From: Rhizobium sp. BK399
GTDB taxonomy: Bacteria; Pseudomonadota; Alphaproteobacteria; Rhizobiales; Rhizobiaceae
Direction: 5' to 3'
Assembly (NCBI RefSeq): GCF_014194695.1
Contig: NZ_JACIAH010000018.1
Span: 1 to 64,000, forward strand
DNA: 64,000 bases
This document shows positions 24,488 to 33,283 of this stretch, piece after piece; the stretch's first letter is position 1, and the number at the start of each line of letters is the position of its first letter. A program made the position numbers and the translations under genes. The notes beneath the pieces are model-generated. The model was not told the DNA's origin, did not search any database, and was given only the letters and a program-made list of their open reading frames with translations.

Positions 24488-25485
24488 ATGGTTGGCAGGC
24501 AAGCAGGCCTCGTCGTTCTGAGCGACGCGGATAGAAATTTCCTGTAATCTCAGGTACGCCGGCATAAAGCGCCGCGCTCCTTGTCGGATCGATGCCGGAT
24601 GGTCTTGGTGTGTGCGCAGGGTCTGCAAAGCAAAGACGTTGCCGAGCGTCTCGGGGTCCACGAGCATACGGTTGGCAAGTGGCGCCGCCGGTTCCTACAA
24701 GATGGTATTGAAGGGCTGACAGATGAATATCGTGCCGGTCGACCACGAACTGTCTCTGATGCCCAGGTTGCTCAGGTCGTCGAGCGTACATTGAACACCA
24801 CTCCCAAGGATGCCACGCACTGGTCCATCCGTTCGATGGCAGCCTCCAGTGGACTTTCGCATACCACCATCCGTCGGATCTGGACAGCATTTGGCCTGCA
24901 GCCGCATCGTGCCGGGACATTCAAGCTTTCCTCTGATCTGCTCTTCGTCGATAAGGTGCAGGACATCGTCGGACTTTACATGTCGCCTCCGGACCGGGCG
25001 GTCGTGCTTTGCGTGGATGAGAAGTCACAAATCCAAGCCCTGGATCGCGAGCAGCCTGTGCTGCCTATGGCGCCGGGCGTCGCCGAACGGCGCACTCATA
25101 CCTATGTCCGCAATGGCACGACCTCCCTGTTCGCCGCGCTCGACGTCGCGACTGGCGCCGTGATCGGTCATTGCTACAAGCGTCACCGAGCGACCGAATT
25201 CCCCGACTTTTTGAAGCGGATTGACGCCGAAATGCCCAATGGGCCGGACGTGCATCTGGTGATGGACAACTATGCCACCCACAAGACACCAAGGGTCAAG
25301 GCATGGCTCGCGCGCCGCCCAGACTGGCATGTTCACTTCACGCCAACGTCGGCATCCTGGATCAATCAGGTCGAGCGATGGTTCGCAGAGCTGACGCGAA
25401 AACAGTACACCGTTCCACTGCAGAACTTGAGGCCGACATCGACGCTTTCATCGAAACCCACAACGACAATCCCACCCCATATATC
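24488..25485 (+). pseudogene. IS630-family transposase, inactivated
   Basis: The reading starts MVGRQAGLVVLSDADRNFL at 24488, meets an in-frame TAA at 24545, and continues SQVRRHKAPRSLSDRCRMVL with the helix-turn-helix GVHEHTVGKWRRRF. The DDE core is present: CVDEKSQIQALDR, HLVMDNYATHKTPRVKAWL, and TSASWINQVERWFAELT with the last acidic residue. After RKQ (about 25408) the frame shifts, and VHRSTAELEADIDAFIETHN continues in another frame. The usual end (a W.KSADDIL..VKRFC-like tail) is absent. One nonsense codon, one frameshift and a lost 3' end make it dead. It sits between two other broken genes and probably marks a rearrangement point. Confidence 0.88.
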
Positions 25486-25509
25486 GCACGCAACCAGGGG
25501 CAACGGCCA

Positions 25510-25935
25510 TTAGTGCAGCAGGTCGAACAGGCGCCCTGGTGGTCGGATTCCTGAGATTCGGGTCGATGATCCTGAAGGTCTCCGCAAGGGCGAGGCATAG
25601 TCCCCCGGCAATCTCGGAGAACCGTGCCTGGGTCTCGTCGCCGATCGTAAGATCGCTCGGCGGCAACCCGATCTGCCCGGACAGGTAATTCGTCAGGTGC
25701 AACTCCGCATTGATCAGCCGGAAGCGGTGGATCGTCTCCTGGAGCCCCTTGGTGATCGGGAGATCCCAGGGCTCGACCACGTCGCGACTGTTGGCCTTGG
25801 CGTTTGCCTCGCCGCGAACAACAAGGTCCGTGACTTTCCGACGAACGAAAGTCTCAAGCTGCTCGAGGTCGCTCTTGTCGAGATCGAGATCGCCCGCCCG
25901 GGGAAACATCTTCTCTGCCTATGAATGGTCGCCAT
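25510..25935 (-). pseudogene. DUF1931 (histone-fold-like) protein gene with frameshifts at both ends
   Basis: The central 115 residues are a good DUF1931 protein: RAGDLDLDKSDLEQLETFVR, ANSRDVVEPWDLPITKGLQE, IAGGLCLALAETFRIIDPNL. DUF1931 proteins are small bacterial relatives of archaeal histone folds, function uncertain. The start is broken: MATIH at 25935 is in one frame and EKMFPRAGDL in another. At the end, after NLRNP, the family's final segment (xFRIFDLLx) appears in another frame as GRLFDLLH followed by TAA at 25510. An internal ATG at 25909 could still give a shortened product with a foreign tail. Most likely a pseudogene. Confidence 0.72.
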
Positions 25936-26060
25936 TGCGCACCTCACCTGCTGGACCGCCACTATGAGGCCATCTGCCCGATCGCGCCTTTACGCTCGTC
26001 AGGGCGACGCGCCGCCAATTGTTCGACGACCGCGCTGCCAGAGGCTATGCAAAGGCGCCC

Positions 26061-26540
26061 TCAAGCCCTGTTTAGCGCCTGCTCGACCCAATCGACGATC
26101 GCCGACGTCGGCATCGCGCCCGAGGTGCGAGCGATCTCTTGCCCTTTGCTAATCATGATCATGCTCGGAATGCTGCGAATGCCGTAGCGCCCGGCAATAG
26201 CGGGTTCCGCCTCGGTGTCGAGTTTGCCAAGCCGCACCCGCGGCTCCAGCCGCGGTGCCGCACTCTCGAAATTGGGAGTCATCATCCGGCACGGACCGCA
26301 CCATTCCGCCCAGAAGTCGATCACGACCGGCAGGTCGCTCTTGAGCGCGTGCGAATCGAAGTTCGCGCCGTTGAGCTCGACGACTTTGCCAGCGAAGAGG
26401 GGGTTGTGACACCTCCCGCATTTCGGGTTGCGGTCGAGTTTTGCGCGGGGGACGCGGTTCACTGATGCATCGACCGGACAGGCGACGAACAGGATCTCGC
26501 CAGATGCTTCCGGCCGGCTATCGGTGGTCGATTGGGACAT
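26061..26540 (-). CDS. trxC: Thioredoxin 2 (TrxC) with an incomplete zinc site
   Basis: 159 residues. A short N-terminal metal-ribbon region precedes a thioredoxin domain with the active site WCGPC (Cys81, Cys84) in FWAEWCGPCRMM, and IRSIPSMIMISKGQEI with the cis-proline. TrxC reduces disulfides in the cytoplasm, especially under oxidative stress. In TrxC the ribbon normally holds zinc with two CxxC pairs. Here the second pair is intact (KCGRC, Cys41 and Cys44), but the first reads CPVD (Cys21, Asp24), so one ligand Cys is an Asp. Zinc might still bind through Asp, or the site may be lost. It stands alone between a pseudogene and a non-coding stretch. Confidence 0.85.
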   Translation of the reverse strand: MSQSTTDSRPEASGEILFVACPVDASVNRVPRAKLDRNPKCGRCHNPLFAGKVVELNGANFDSHALKSDLPVVIDFWAEWCGPCRMMTPNFESAAPRLEPRVRLGKLDTEAEPAIAGRYGIRSIPSMIMISKGQEIARTSGAMPTSAIVDWVEQALNRA

Positions 26541-27050
26541 CGGCGTCTCCTTGATAGGGCGCGGCAGGTAGGGTGCAGTCGGAGCGGCGCGCTAGCTTTG
26601 GCTGATCTGCACGGGAAGGCGCCGCTTCACGCTTCGATCAGTGCGCCGATCCTGTGCGTACGGCGAATGTCGACCAACTCCTCGGCTTCGCCAACGGATT
26701 GGACCATTGCGTTGACAGGGACCGGCATCACCCCCTCACCGTCTCTGGGACCAGACGGATACAGCGCGGTTGTAACCGGCTGGCAACCCCATTGGGCCAA
26801 CGATCTCCTGGGCCTTATAGCAAGCCAACGCCCATCCGTCATTGACGGGCGTCAGCAATCGAGCGCGACCGGATAGTCGCCGATTCTTCATGCATGGCAT
26901 GAACGATCGTTGGCCGAGCGCCGTCGTCGGTCTCGGCAGCAAATCGTAAGCCGCACTGACGGGCGTCAGTTGAGGCGGATCGCTGTGCTCCTAACATTCC
27001 GCGATGAGGGTCCTGGAGACCTGGCAATTCCAATCTCTGAAGGATGGAAT
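26541..27050. other. 510-base stretch without a supported gene
   Basis: One minus-strand frame (26627-26842, 71 codons) is open, but its product does not resemble any family I know. Two short direct repeats of GACGGGCGTCAG occur about 115 bases apart (near 26843 and 26958). They could be regulatory for the ene-reductase gene that follows. Confidence 0.35.
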
Positions 27051-28262
27051 ATGGACGAGGCAGCTACCATTAAACAATCCCCCGGTGCTACTCATGCGCC
27101 GGACACGGACGTGCTGTTCCAGCCGTACCGGCTTGGACCCTTCAACCTGCAGCATCGCATCGTCATGGCACCGCTGACGCGCTCGCGGGCGCGCCAGCCG
27201 GGCAATGTGCCGAGTTCCCTTGCCGCCTGCTACTACGCGCAGCGCGCATCCGCGGCGTTGATCGTGAGCGAGGCAACCCAGGTCTCGATGCAAGGACAGG
27301 GTTACGCCTGGACGCCCGGCATCCACAGTCGTGAGCAGGTAGAGGCATGGCAACGGGTCACCCAAGCGGTGCATCAGGCCGGCGGATTGATGTTCAACCA
27401 GCTTTGGCACGTCGGGCGTATTTCGCATCCCGCCCTGCAGCCCGACAACATGCTCCCCGCCGCCCCGTCCGCCATCGTGCCGGAAGGGACGGCCTTCATC
27501 GAGAACGAGCGCGGCGAAGGCGAGCTGGTCCCGTTCGTGCGACCGCGCGCTCTCGACATCGAAGAAATGCCCTACATCGTGGCGCAGTATGAACGCGCCG
27601 CCAGAAACGCTCAGGCCGCCGGCTTCGATGGCGTCGAGATCCACGCCGCCAACGGCTATCTGCTCGATCAGTTCATCGAGACCGGCACCAACCGACGTAC
27701 CGACTTCTATGGCGGCCCGGTCGAGAACCGAGCGCGATTGCTGATCGAGATCGCCGAGGCCGTGATGCGGGTCTGGGGGCCGGATCGCATCGGAGTGCGG
27801 CTGTCGCCGATGGGCACGGCGAACGACATCCACGACGACCAACCGGAGGCAACCTTTGGCTATGTCGCTGAGCGCCTGAGCGACTTCCGCTTTGCCTATC
27901 TGCATATCGTCAACCCGGCCATGGAGCAGATGCAGCGCGGCGACGCTCCGGATCCACGGGCGCTGGGTATGGTCGAGACGATCAGGAAAAACTTCAAGGG
28001 AACCCTGATAGTGGCGGGCGGCTTCAAGCCCGACACCGCGGCGCAGTGGCTTCGCGAAGGCAAGGCCGACCTGATCGCGTTCGGCCGACAGTTCATCGCC
28101 AATCCCGACCTGGCGGAGCGTTTGCGCACCGGCGCGCCTCTCAATGCCGAAGATCCGACGACGTATTATGGCGGCGGCGAGAAGGGATACACAGACTATC
28201 CATCACTGGCTCAGGATCGAGGCGAACAACCGAAGGCGTGCGTCGACGAGCGGTGGCGGTAA
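27051..28262 (+). CDS. Old-yellow-enzyme family NADH:flavin oxidoreductase (ene-reductase)
   Basis: 403 residues. The FMN barrel starts at LFQPYRLGPFNLQHRIVMAP and has the cofactor and substrate motifs FNQLWHVGRISH, the HxxN pair in IHAANGYLL that binds the substrate oxygen, and DQFIETGTNRRTDFYGGP. These match alkene reductases of the NemA/XenB type, which reduce activated C=C bonds or nitro groups with NAD(P)H. AAGGA lies 7 bases before the ATG at 27051. The extra 20 or so N-terminal residues before the barrel are unusual but in frame. It stands alone; its natural substrate is not evident. Confidence 0.88.
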   Translation: MDEAATIKQSPGATHAPDTDVLFQPYRLGPFNLQHRIVMAPLTRSRARQPGNVPSSLAACYYAQRASAALIVSEATQVSMQGQGYAWTPGIHSREQVEAWQRVTQAVHQAGGLMFNQLWHVGRISHPALQPDNMLPAAPSAIVPEGTAFIENERGEGELVPFVRPRALDIEEMPYIVAQYERAARNAQAAGFDGVEIHAANGYLLDQFIETGTNRRTDFYGGPVENRARLLIEIAEAVMRVWGPDRIGVRLSPMGTANDIHDDQPEATFGYVAERLSDFRFAYLHIVNPAMEQMQRGDAPDPRALGMVETIRKNFKGTLIVAGGFKPDTAAQWLREGKADLIAFGRQFIANPDLAERLRTGAPLNAEDPTTYYGGGEKGYTDYPSLAQDRGEQPKACVDERWR

Positions 28263-28825
28263 GCCGCGACGGCTTTCTCTGGAGCGGCAGTTCCCGCGAT
28301 CGTTCCGGCAAACCAGCTCCTTCGAAACGGAAAAAACCAGGGCTTTCCACTGTGCCTTGAGCACGCTGTGGGTGATATGGATCCGGTCCGCGAACTCCCA
28401 TACGGGCCCGCAGCCTCCGGTGCTACATCAGAGACCGGACAGATGGCAGCCTCCGACCACGTGCCAAGCTTCAAGAAACCGCTTGCGTCTCATGGGGCGT
28501 CCACAGATGGGAAGCGGACTGTCGGCTTGAGAGGGTGTCAACCGCCTCGCGCCAATTGCGGTCACTGGCCGCGAAGGCCTCTCGACGACCTGTGCAACCT
28601 TTTGCGTGCCTCCGGAGAGATGCCTTGGGCGGGGCACTGAGCGTGATACAGGTGCTTCACGCCGAGGCGGACGCAGGTGGACGTTCACCGCGGCAGCGGC
28701 CCCGCTCGCCGGGCACCGGTGGCGGCCGGGACTTTTTCACCTGTTGACATCCGTCAGGGTCACCAACCGCTCACCATTGCAGTGTGGGGGGCGGGGGAGG
28801 CCATCCGCAGGAAAGGAGCATGCAT
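28263..28825. other. 563-base stretch without a supported gene
   Basis: Short overlapping frames only, none recognised. A ribosome site for the following gene lies at its end (AAAGGAG at 28812-28818). I see no hairpin or repeat of note. Confidence 0.35.
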
Positions 28826-30187
28826 ATGTCTAGCGTTGCAAGGACGGTCATAGTCACGTTGACCTTATCTGCGGGTGTCGGCCTTGGGCATGGCATGGCG
28901 CAGGACAGCACCCAGGTTTTGACCGGCACGGACGCCTTCGGCAGCTGGGAGCAGGACAAGCCTGGCGTTCGCCGCCAGTTCACGGTTGAGGATATGCCCC
29001 AGCCCACCGCCAGCGACACGCAGAATTTTGGCGCGATCGTTCCGATCCCGGAAGGCGCCAAGCCTCTCGTGCCGGACGGTTTCACCGTCGAACCGGTCGC
29101 GCTGAATCTCAAGGGGCCGCGAGCCATACGCGTTGCCCCCAATGGCGACCTGTTTATCGCAGAAAGCATGTCGAACGATGTCAGGGTGCTGCGCCTGGCA
29201 AAAGACGGCACGACGGCAGAGCCGCAAGTCTTCGCCAGCGGGCTGAACAAACCTTTCGGCATAGCATTCTATCCGCCGGGCGCCGATCCGGAGTGGATCT
29301 ACATTGCCAGTAGCGACAGCGTCATCCGCTACCCTTACAAGAGCGGTGACATCGAGGCGAAGGGCGAACCTGAAGTCATTGTTCCACGCATCCTGTGGAC
29401 GCATCACTATACCCGCGACATCACCTTTACGCCCGACGGCAAGATCTTGCTGCTCTCGGTGGGGTCGGGATCAAATGTCGCGCTCGATATGTTTCCAGTC
29501 TCGTTCTTGGGGGGCATCGAAGCGGTCAACAAGAACCTGCCGCTCGGCGCGACCTGGGACACGGAGGAAGGGCGCGCCATGGTCCTGGCCTATGATCCGG
29601 AGGGCAAAAACCAGCAGGTCTATGCAACCGGGCTCCGCAATTGCGCAGGCATCGCCATCCAACCGGCAACGGGTAATCCCTGGTGCGTCGTCAATGAGCG
29701 CGACGGGCTGGGCGACGACACACCATTCGAATATGCCACCGCGGTGCAGCAGGGCGCGACCTATGGCTGGCCCTGGTACTATATCGGCGGACACGAGGAC
29801 CCGCGTCACGCCGGCGCGCGTCCCGACCTCAAGGACAAGGTGACGATACCGGACGTGCTGATGCAGGCCCATTCGGCGCCACTGCAGATCGCCTTTTACG
29901 AGGGCGAGATGTTCCCGGCCGAATATAAGGGCAGCGCCTTCGTTGCGATGCATGGCTCCTGGAACCGCGGCAAGCGTACCGGTTACAAGGTTGTCCGCCT
30001 CTTGTTCGATGAGGCTGGCAAGCCAACCGGCGCCTATGAGGACTTCATGACTGGAATGGTGGCTTCGGATACCGATGTCTGGGGCCGCCCTGTCGGCGTC
30101 GCCGTCGGGCAGGATGGGTCGCTATTCGTCAGCGAGGACGGTAATGGCAGCATCTGGCGTATCGCTTACGGCGGGTTGGCAAAGTAA
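28826..30187 (+). CDS. Exported PQQ-dependent sugar (sorbosone-type) dehydrogenase
   Basis: 453 residues. After a signal peptide (SVARTVIVTLTLSAGVGLGH, cleavage near GMAQ-DST) comes a six-bladed beta-propeller of the glucose/sorbosone dehydrogenase family: GPRAIRVAPNGDLFIAES, LNKPFGIAFYPPG, HHYTRDITFTPDGKILLLSV, GLRNCAGIAIQPATGNPW, VNERDGLGDDTPFEYA, AMHGSWNRGKRTGYKVVRL. Such enzymes oxidise aldoses or aldehydes in the periplasm with PQQ. I chose ATG 28826 because AAGGAG then has a 7-base spacing; the ATG at 28820 would be too close. No PQQ synthesis genes are in the window. Confidence 0.85.
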   Translation: MSSVARTVIVTLTLSAGVGLGHGMAQDSTQVLTGTDAFGSWEQDKPGVRRQFTVEDMPQPTASDTQNFGAIVPIPEGAKPLVPDGFTVEPVALNLKGPRAIRVAPNGDLFIAESMSNDVRVLRLAKDGTTAEPQVFASGLNKPFGIAFYPPGADPEWIYIASSDSVIRYPYKSGDIEAKGEPEVIVPRILWTHHYTRDITFTPDGKILLLSVGSGSNVALDMFPVSFLGGIEAVNKNLPLGATWDTEEGRAMVLAYDPEGKNQQVYATGLRNCAGIAIQPATGNPWCVVNERDGLGDDTPFEYATAVQQGATYGWPWYYIGGHEDPRHAGARPDLKDKVTIPDVLMQAHSAPLQIAFYEGEMFPAEYKGSAFVAMHGSWNRGKRTGYKVVRLLFDEAGKPTGAYEDFMTGMVASDTDVWGRPVGVAVGQDGSLFVSEDGNGSIWRIAYGGLAK

Positions 30188-30560
30188 ATGGTGTCCTCGG
30201 CCGCTAGAAGCCAATTTGGGGTGATCGTCATGAGCGAGGCGTGAACCCTAGGAATGCGCGGCCCGTCTCGCAACCCAAGCCAAGTTTAGCGCTCGGAGCA
30301 TCCAGAACCCGTACAGTCGGATGCGATAGGGCTCACCAATCCACCCGGCAATTTGCCACAAAGGGTGCGTCGCCCACGGCTGCAGCAGATGCAAGTTGTT
30401 GGCGGCGAAGATGGGCAACCGGCACAGCTTTGCCCTCAAGTCGAGGCACGCAACTGCCACGTCGTTTCGCCGATGTGCGACCCTCGACTAGTGAGACTGC
30501 GGCAACCGTCGAATATCCGTCGACCGAGTGGGGTGTGTTGCTGTAGCAGGGGCGCGGACC
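30188..30560. other. 373-base stretch without a supported gene
   Basis: Only short random-looking frames. It separates the sorbosone-type dehydrogenase from a decayed uvrA fragment and is probably part of the same decayed zone. Confidence 0.35.
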
Positions 30561-30731
30561 TTAAATGTACCTCCTCAGGAATGGGGCAGTCCGGCCCTTC
30601 TCGCTAGCGGCCTGGACTGGAGTTCCGTTGGCGACCACCTGCCCCCCATCGTCGCCGGCTCCGGGCCCGAGGTCGATGCCCCAGTCACTCGTGGCAGCGA
30701 CGTCCATGTCATGATTCAGGATGACTACGGT
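30561..30731 (-). pseudogene. C-terminal remnant of a UvrA-like excinuclease ATPase
   Basis: Read leftwards, 56 codons give TVVILNHDMDVAATSDWGID, then LGPGAGDDGGQVVANGTP and TAPFLRRYI before TAA. This is the last ABC-ATPase block of UvrA (in intact proteins: VVIEHNLDVI...DLGPEGGxxGGxIVAxGTP). Nothing upstream of 30731 continues the protein. The frames there are open but unrelated, so only the tail survives. It is a gene fragment, perhaps left after a rearrangement. Confidence 0.75.
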
Positions 30732-30944
30732 GTTTTCCGAACGGCAATCGCTTCGCGTGGGAGTTTCGCAAGGACGGTGGGGCCGTCGACTACTGGCCCA
30801 CGGGCCCTCTCGTCCTCGACGATCACGAGCTTATCGTCCAAGCCATACAGGGTCTGTCGGTTTGGGCTATGTCTGGGAGCAGCGTGCCACGGTCGGCCTG
30901 GCGGATGGCAGCCAAGGCAGGTGAACAAGATTGATAGTATCGTA

Positions 30945-30973
30945 TTGCATTTGGCGCTACAAGTCGCTATTTT
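30945..30973 (+). promoter_or_regulatory. Possible promoter of the toxin-antitoxin pair
   Basis: TTGCAT and TATTTT are separated by 17 bases, 20 bases before the antitoxin ATG at 30994 (AAAGGAG is the ribosome site). The area is AT-rich compared with its surroundings. The call rests on spacing and resemblance only. Confidence 0.4.
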
Positions 30974-30993
30974 CCTCGTAAAGGAGATAAGTC

Positions 30994-31293
30994 ATGGCCG
31001 CCACTGTCGAACGCAAGGAATACCCGATCTCCATGCGCTTGCCAGAAGCAGACGTCGCAATGATCGATCGTGCAGCAAGCCTGCGCGGCCGCTCGCGAAC
31101 CGATTTCGTGCGGGAGGCCGCCGTGCGCGCCGCCGAGGAAGTCGTTATGGAGCAGGGACTCATCCGCATGAGCCCGGAAGGCTTTGCCGATTTTATGGGT
31201 GTCTTGTCCCGACCGGCCGCTCCTGTTCCCGAGATGGTGGAACTGGCCAGGCGCCCCGCTCCGTGGGAAGCCGACTACAAGCCGAAGCAATAA
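30994..31293 (+). CDS. TacA-type (DUF1778) antitoxin
   Basis: 99 residues. The N-terminal ribbon-helix-helix (KEYPISMRLPEADVAMIDRA, RGRSRTDFVREAAVRAAEEV) is the DNA-binding part of DUF1778 antitoxins, and the C-terminal tail (GFADFMGVLSRPAAPVPEMV ending KPKQ) wraps around the partner acetyltransferase toxin. It should neutralise the toxin encoded 3 bases downstream and repress the shared promoter. AAAGGAG stands well placed before the ATG. Confidence 0.9.
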   Translation: MAATVERKEYPISMRLPEADVAMIDRAASLRGRSRTDFVREAAVRAAEEVVMEQGLIRMSPEGFADFMGVLSRPAAPVPEMVELARRPAPWEADYKPKQ

Positions 31294-31296
31294 GCC

Positions 31297-31821
31297 GTGG
31301 CTTTATCGGCTCCAGAACCGCTTACGGCGGCGCATAATGTTTCCGAATTCTCCTGCGGCAAGCCGACGCTCGATCATTGGCTAAAGACGCGTGCGCTTTC
31401 CAATCAGGAGAAAGGTTTCACGGCGGTTCTCGTCGTCCACAAGGCGGGGCGCGTCGTCGGATATTATGGCTTGGCGCCGACCGCTGTCGTTCCTGCGATC
31501 CTGCCGCGCTCAATCCGTAACGGGCAACCGCCCGATCCGGTTCCCTGTCTTCTCCTCGGCCAGCTTGCGACGGACACGGAATGGGCGGGAAGAGGTATCG
31601 GTACAGGTCTGGTGAAACATGCCCTTGAGCGATGCGTCCAGGCCGCTGCTCTGATCGGTGGCCGAGCGTTGATGGTCAACGCCGTCGATCACGAAGCGGC
31701 TCAGTTCTGGCAGCGCCGAGGTTTCACGCCCTCGAAGGACGACCCGCTCGTCCTGTTTTGCTCGATCGCTGCAATCGCCGCATCGCTGGCGGAGGCGCGG
31801 TCGCAAGGGCAGGGCAAATAA
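31297..31821 (+). CDS. TacT-type GNAT acetyltransferase toxin
   Basis: 174 residues with the GNAT fold: an acceptor-side N-terminus (LTAAHNVSEFSCGKPTLDHW), the KGFTAVLVVHKAGRVVGYYGL strand, PVPCLLLGQLATD, the acetyl-CoA loop WAGRGIGTGLVKHAL, and GGRALMVNAVDHEAAQFWQR with a final catalytic-type Tyr replaced by the RRGF segment. Toxins of this family acetylate the amino group of charged tRNAs and stop translation. The start is GTG at 31297, directly after the antitoxin gene, a fixed arrangement for TacAT pairs. The module lies among transposon debris, which is typical. Confidence 0.88.
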   Translation: MALSAPEPLTAAHNVSEFSCGKPTLDHWLKTRALSNQEKGFTAVLVVHKAGRVVGYYGLAPTAVVPAILPRSIRNGQPPDPVPCLLLGQLATDTEWAGRGIGTGLVKHALERCVQAAALIGGRALMVNAVDHEAAQFWQRRGFTPSKDDPLVLFCSIAAIAASLAEARSQGQGK

Positions 31822-31869
31822 TCTGAAGTTTCCCAATCCAGCCAATCGGGCAAAAGCCAATGAACGCAT

Positions 31870-32380
31870 TTGATAAAGGACCACGAAGAGGCTGATCACG
31901 ACGGTCGGGATGAGATCACGCACCATCGGCATCAGCCGCTACTTGGCATGTTCGTCGGCGATGTTGCGTGCCTAGAAGATCAGCTTGCGGATGCTGGTCT
32001 CGGCATTGGCGGGATTGAACTATTGAACTGCGCCTTCAGCTTCGCCATATTCTCATGGAAATACTCGACCGGCGCTTGCGAGTGGGCGGGTTGCAGAACC
32101 AGCGTCTCCCGCGTGACTCCAGTTCGCCCAGTTGATCATCCAGGATGGCAAAGCCGCAGCCGGCCGTCGGCATGGCGGTCCTGAATGAGTTGCACGAGGC
32201 TCGCCTGTTTCGACTTGATCGCAACAAGCTCCGCGTTCAATGGGCCCTTGCGCGAAGGCAGGCTCTTCTGCTTGCCCACCTCATAGGCGGGCGTCTTCTC
32301 TGCGGATTCCGACGTGAAGCCGGCCGCCAATCCGATCAAAGACCGGCAAGTTTTCGGCACTGAAGATCACTCCCTGGGTC
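31870..32380 (-). pseudogene. Decayed gene, possibly the C-terminal part of a serine recombinase
   Basis: Read leftwards in changing frames, one sees ELVAIKSKQASLVQLIQDRH, then ILDDQLGELES, then VEYFHENMAKLKAQFNSS and SIRKLI. This order of coiled-coil segments resembles the C-terminal region of large serine recombinases (alternating Lys/Glu helices after a zinc ribbon). At least three frameshifts and stops interrupt it. The assignment is weak. The clear point is that the stretch was once coding and now is not. Confidence 0.4.
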
Positions 32381-32449
32381 AGCAACTTTGAGATCAAATA
32401 CCTCACGATGAACGAGGGCATGTAGATGCCGGCAAAGAGAAGGCTGAGT

Positions 32450-33199
32450 ATGAAACATTTGCAACCAATGCTGCGCCTTGCGGCAAGCGAAACCAGCTCG
32501 CGTGAGATTGCCGTCGTGTTGGGAATTGCGTGAAGCACGGTGCAGGATAATTTGCAGCGCGCGGCGGCGGTGGGGTTAAATTAACCCCATCCCCGGGACC
32601 TAACTGACGATGCGCTCGAGAGCAAACTGTTTGCTCGGAATGGCATCAAACGGGGCACGAGAAGGAGGATCGAGCCCAATGGCTCCGATCTTGCCATCGA
32701 GCTCAAGAAGCCCGGCGTTACCGAGCTCTCCTGCGGGAGGAGCATCGTGGGTCGCACTCGACGGTTACGGCTATAGCCGCTTTGTGAACTCCTGCGTGGT
32801 TTCCAACAGCGGCTTTCACCGACGATGCGCGAGGAGCATGCGGCCGGCGACAAGGTGTTCGTCGACTATCCGGCAAAAAGATCCCGATGTTGATCGCAAG
32901 GCCCGATCCGCGAGGCGGAGATCTTCGTGGCGATGCTCGGTGCATCGAGCTTCACCTATGCGGAGGCGAGCTGGACGCAAACGCTCCCCGACTGGGTCGG
33001 CTCGCATGTCCGGATGTTTCGCGTCTTCGGCGGCGTTCCCCGGCTGATCGTTCCCGACAATCTGAAGCCAGGCGTCCGTCGTGCCAGCTTTTTCGATCCC
33101 GAGATCAACCGCAGCTATGGCGCGATGGCCTCTTATTACGGCCTCGGCGTACTTCCAGCACGGCTAAAACGTCCGCGGGATAGATCGAAGTGGAAAATG
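32450..33199 (+). pseudogene. IS21-family transposase (istA) remnant
   Basis: Conceptual translation across stops and frameshifts gives the IstA order: a helix-turn-helix start (AASETSSREIAVVLGIA), a DLTDDALESKLFA segment, LRGFQQRLSPTMREEHAAGD, KVFVDYPAKKIPM, then in one long frame the DDE core FVAMLGASSFTYAEASWTQT, GGVPRLIVPDNLKPGVRRAS and YGAMASYYGLGVLPARLKRP. The reading stops abruptly at about 33199, next to the sugar-acid island. No istB partner is present, so the element cannot move by itself. Confidence 0.85.
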
Positions 33200-33283
33200 G
33201 AGTGCGTTCGCCCAGTCCGCTGTTTTGGGCGGGGCCGGTTCCGAGAAAGGGGATGTTTCGCCTCTGTTGTCCGGTTCCGGTTG

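Noticed and set aside
26627..26842. Small minus-strand open frame of 71 codons, considered as a DUF982-like gene
   Set aside because: The DUF982 pattern of conserved Trp, Ala and Gly positions is not present; no ribosome site.
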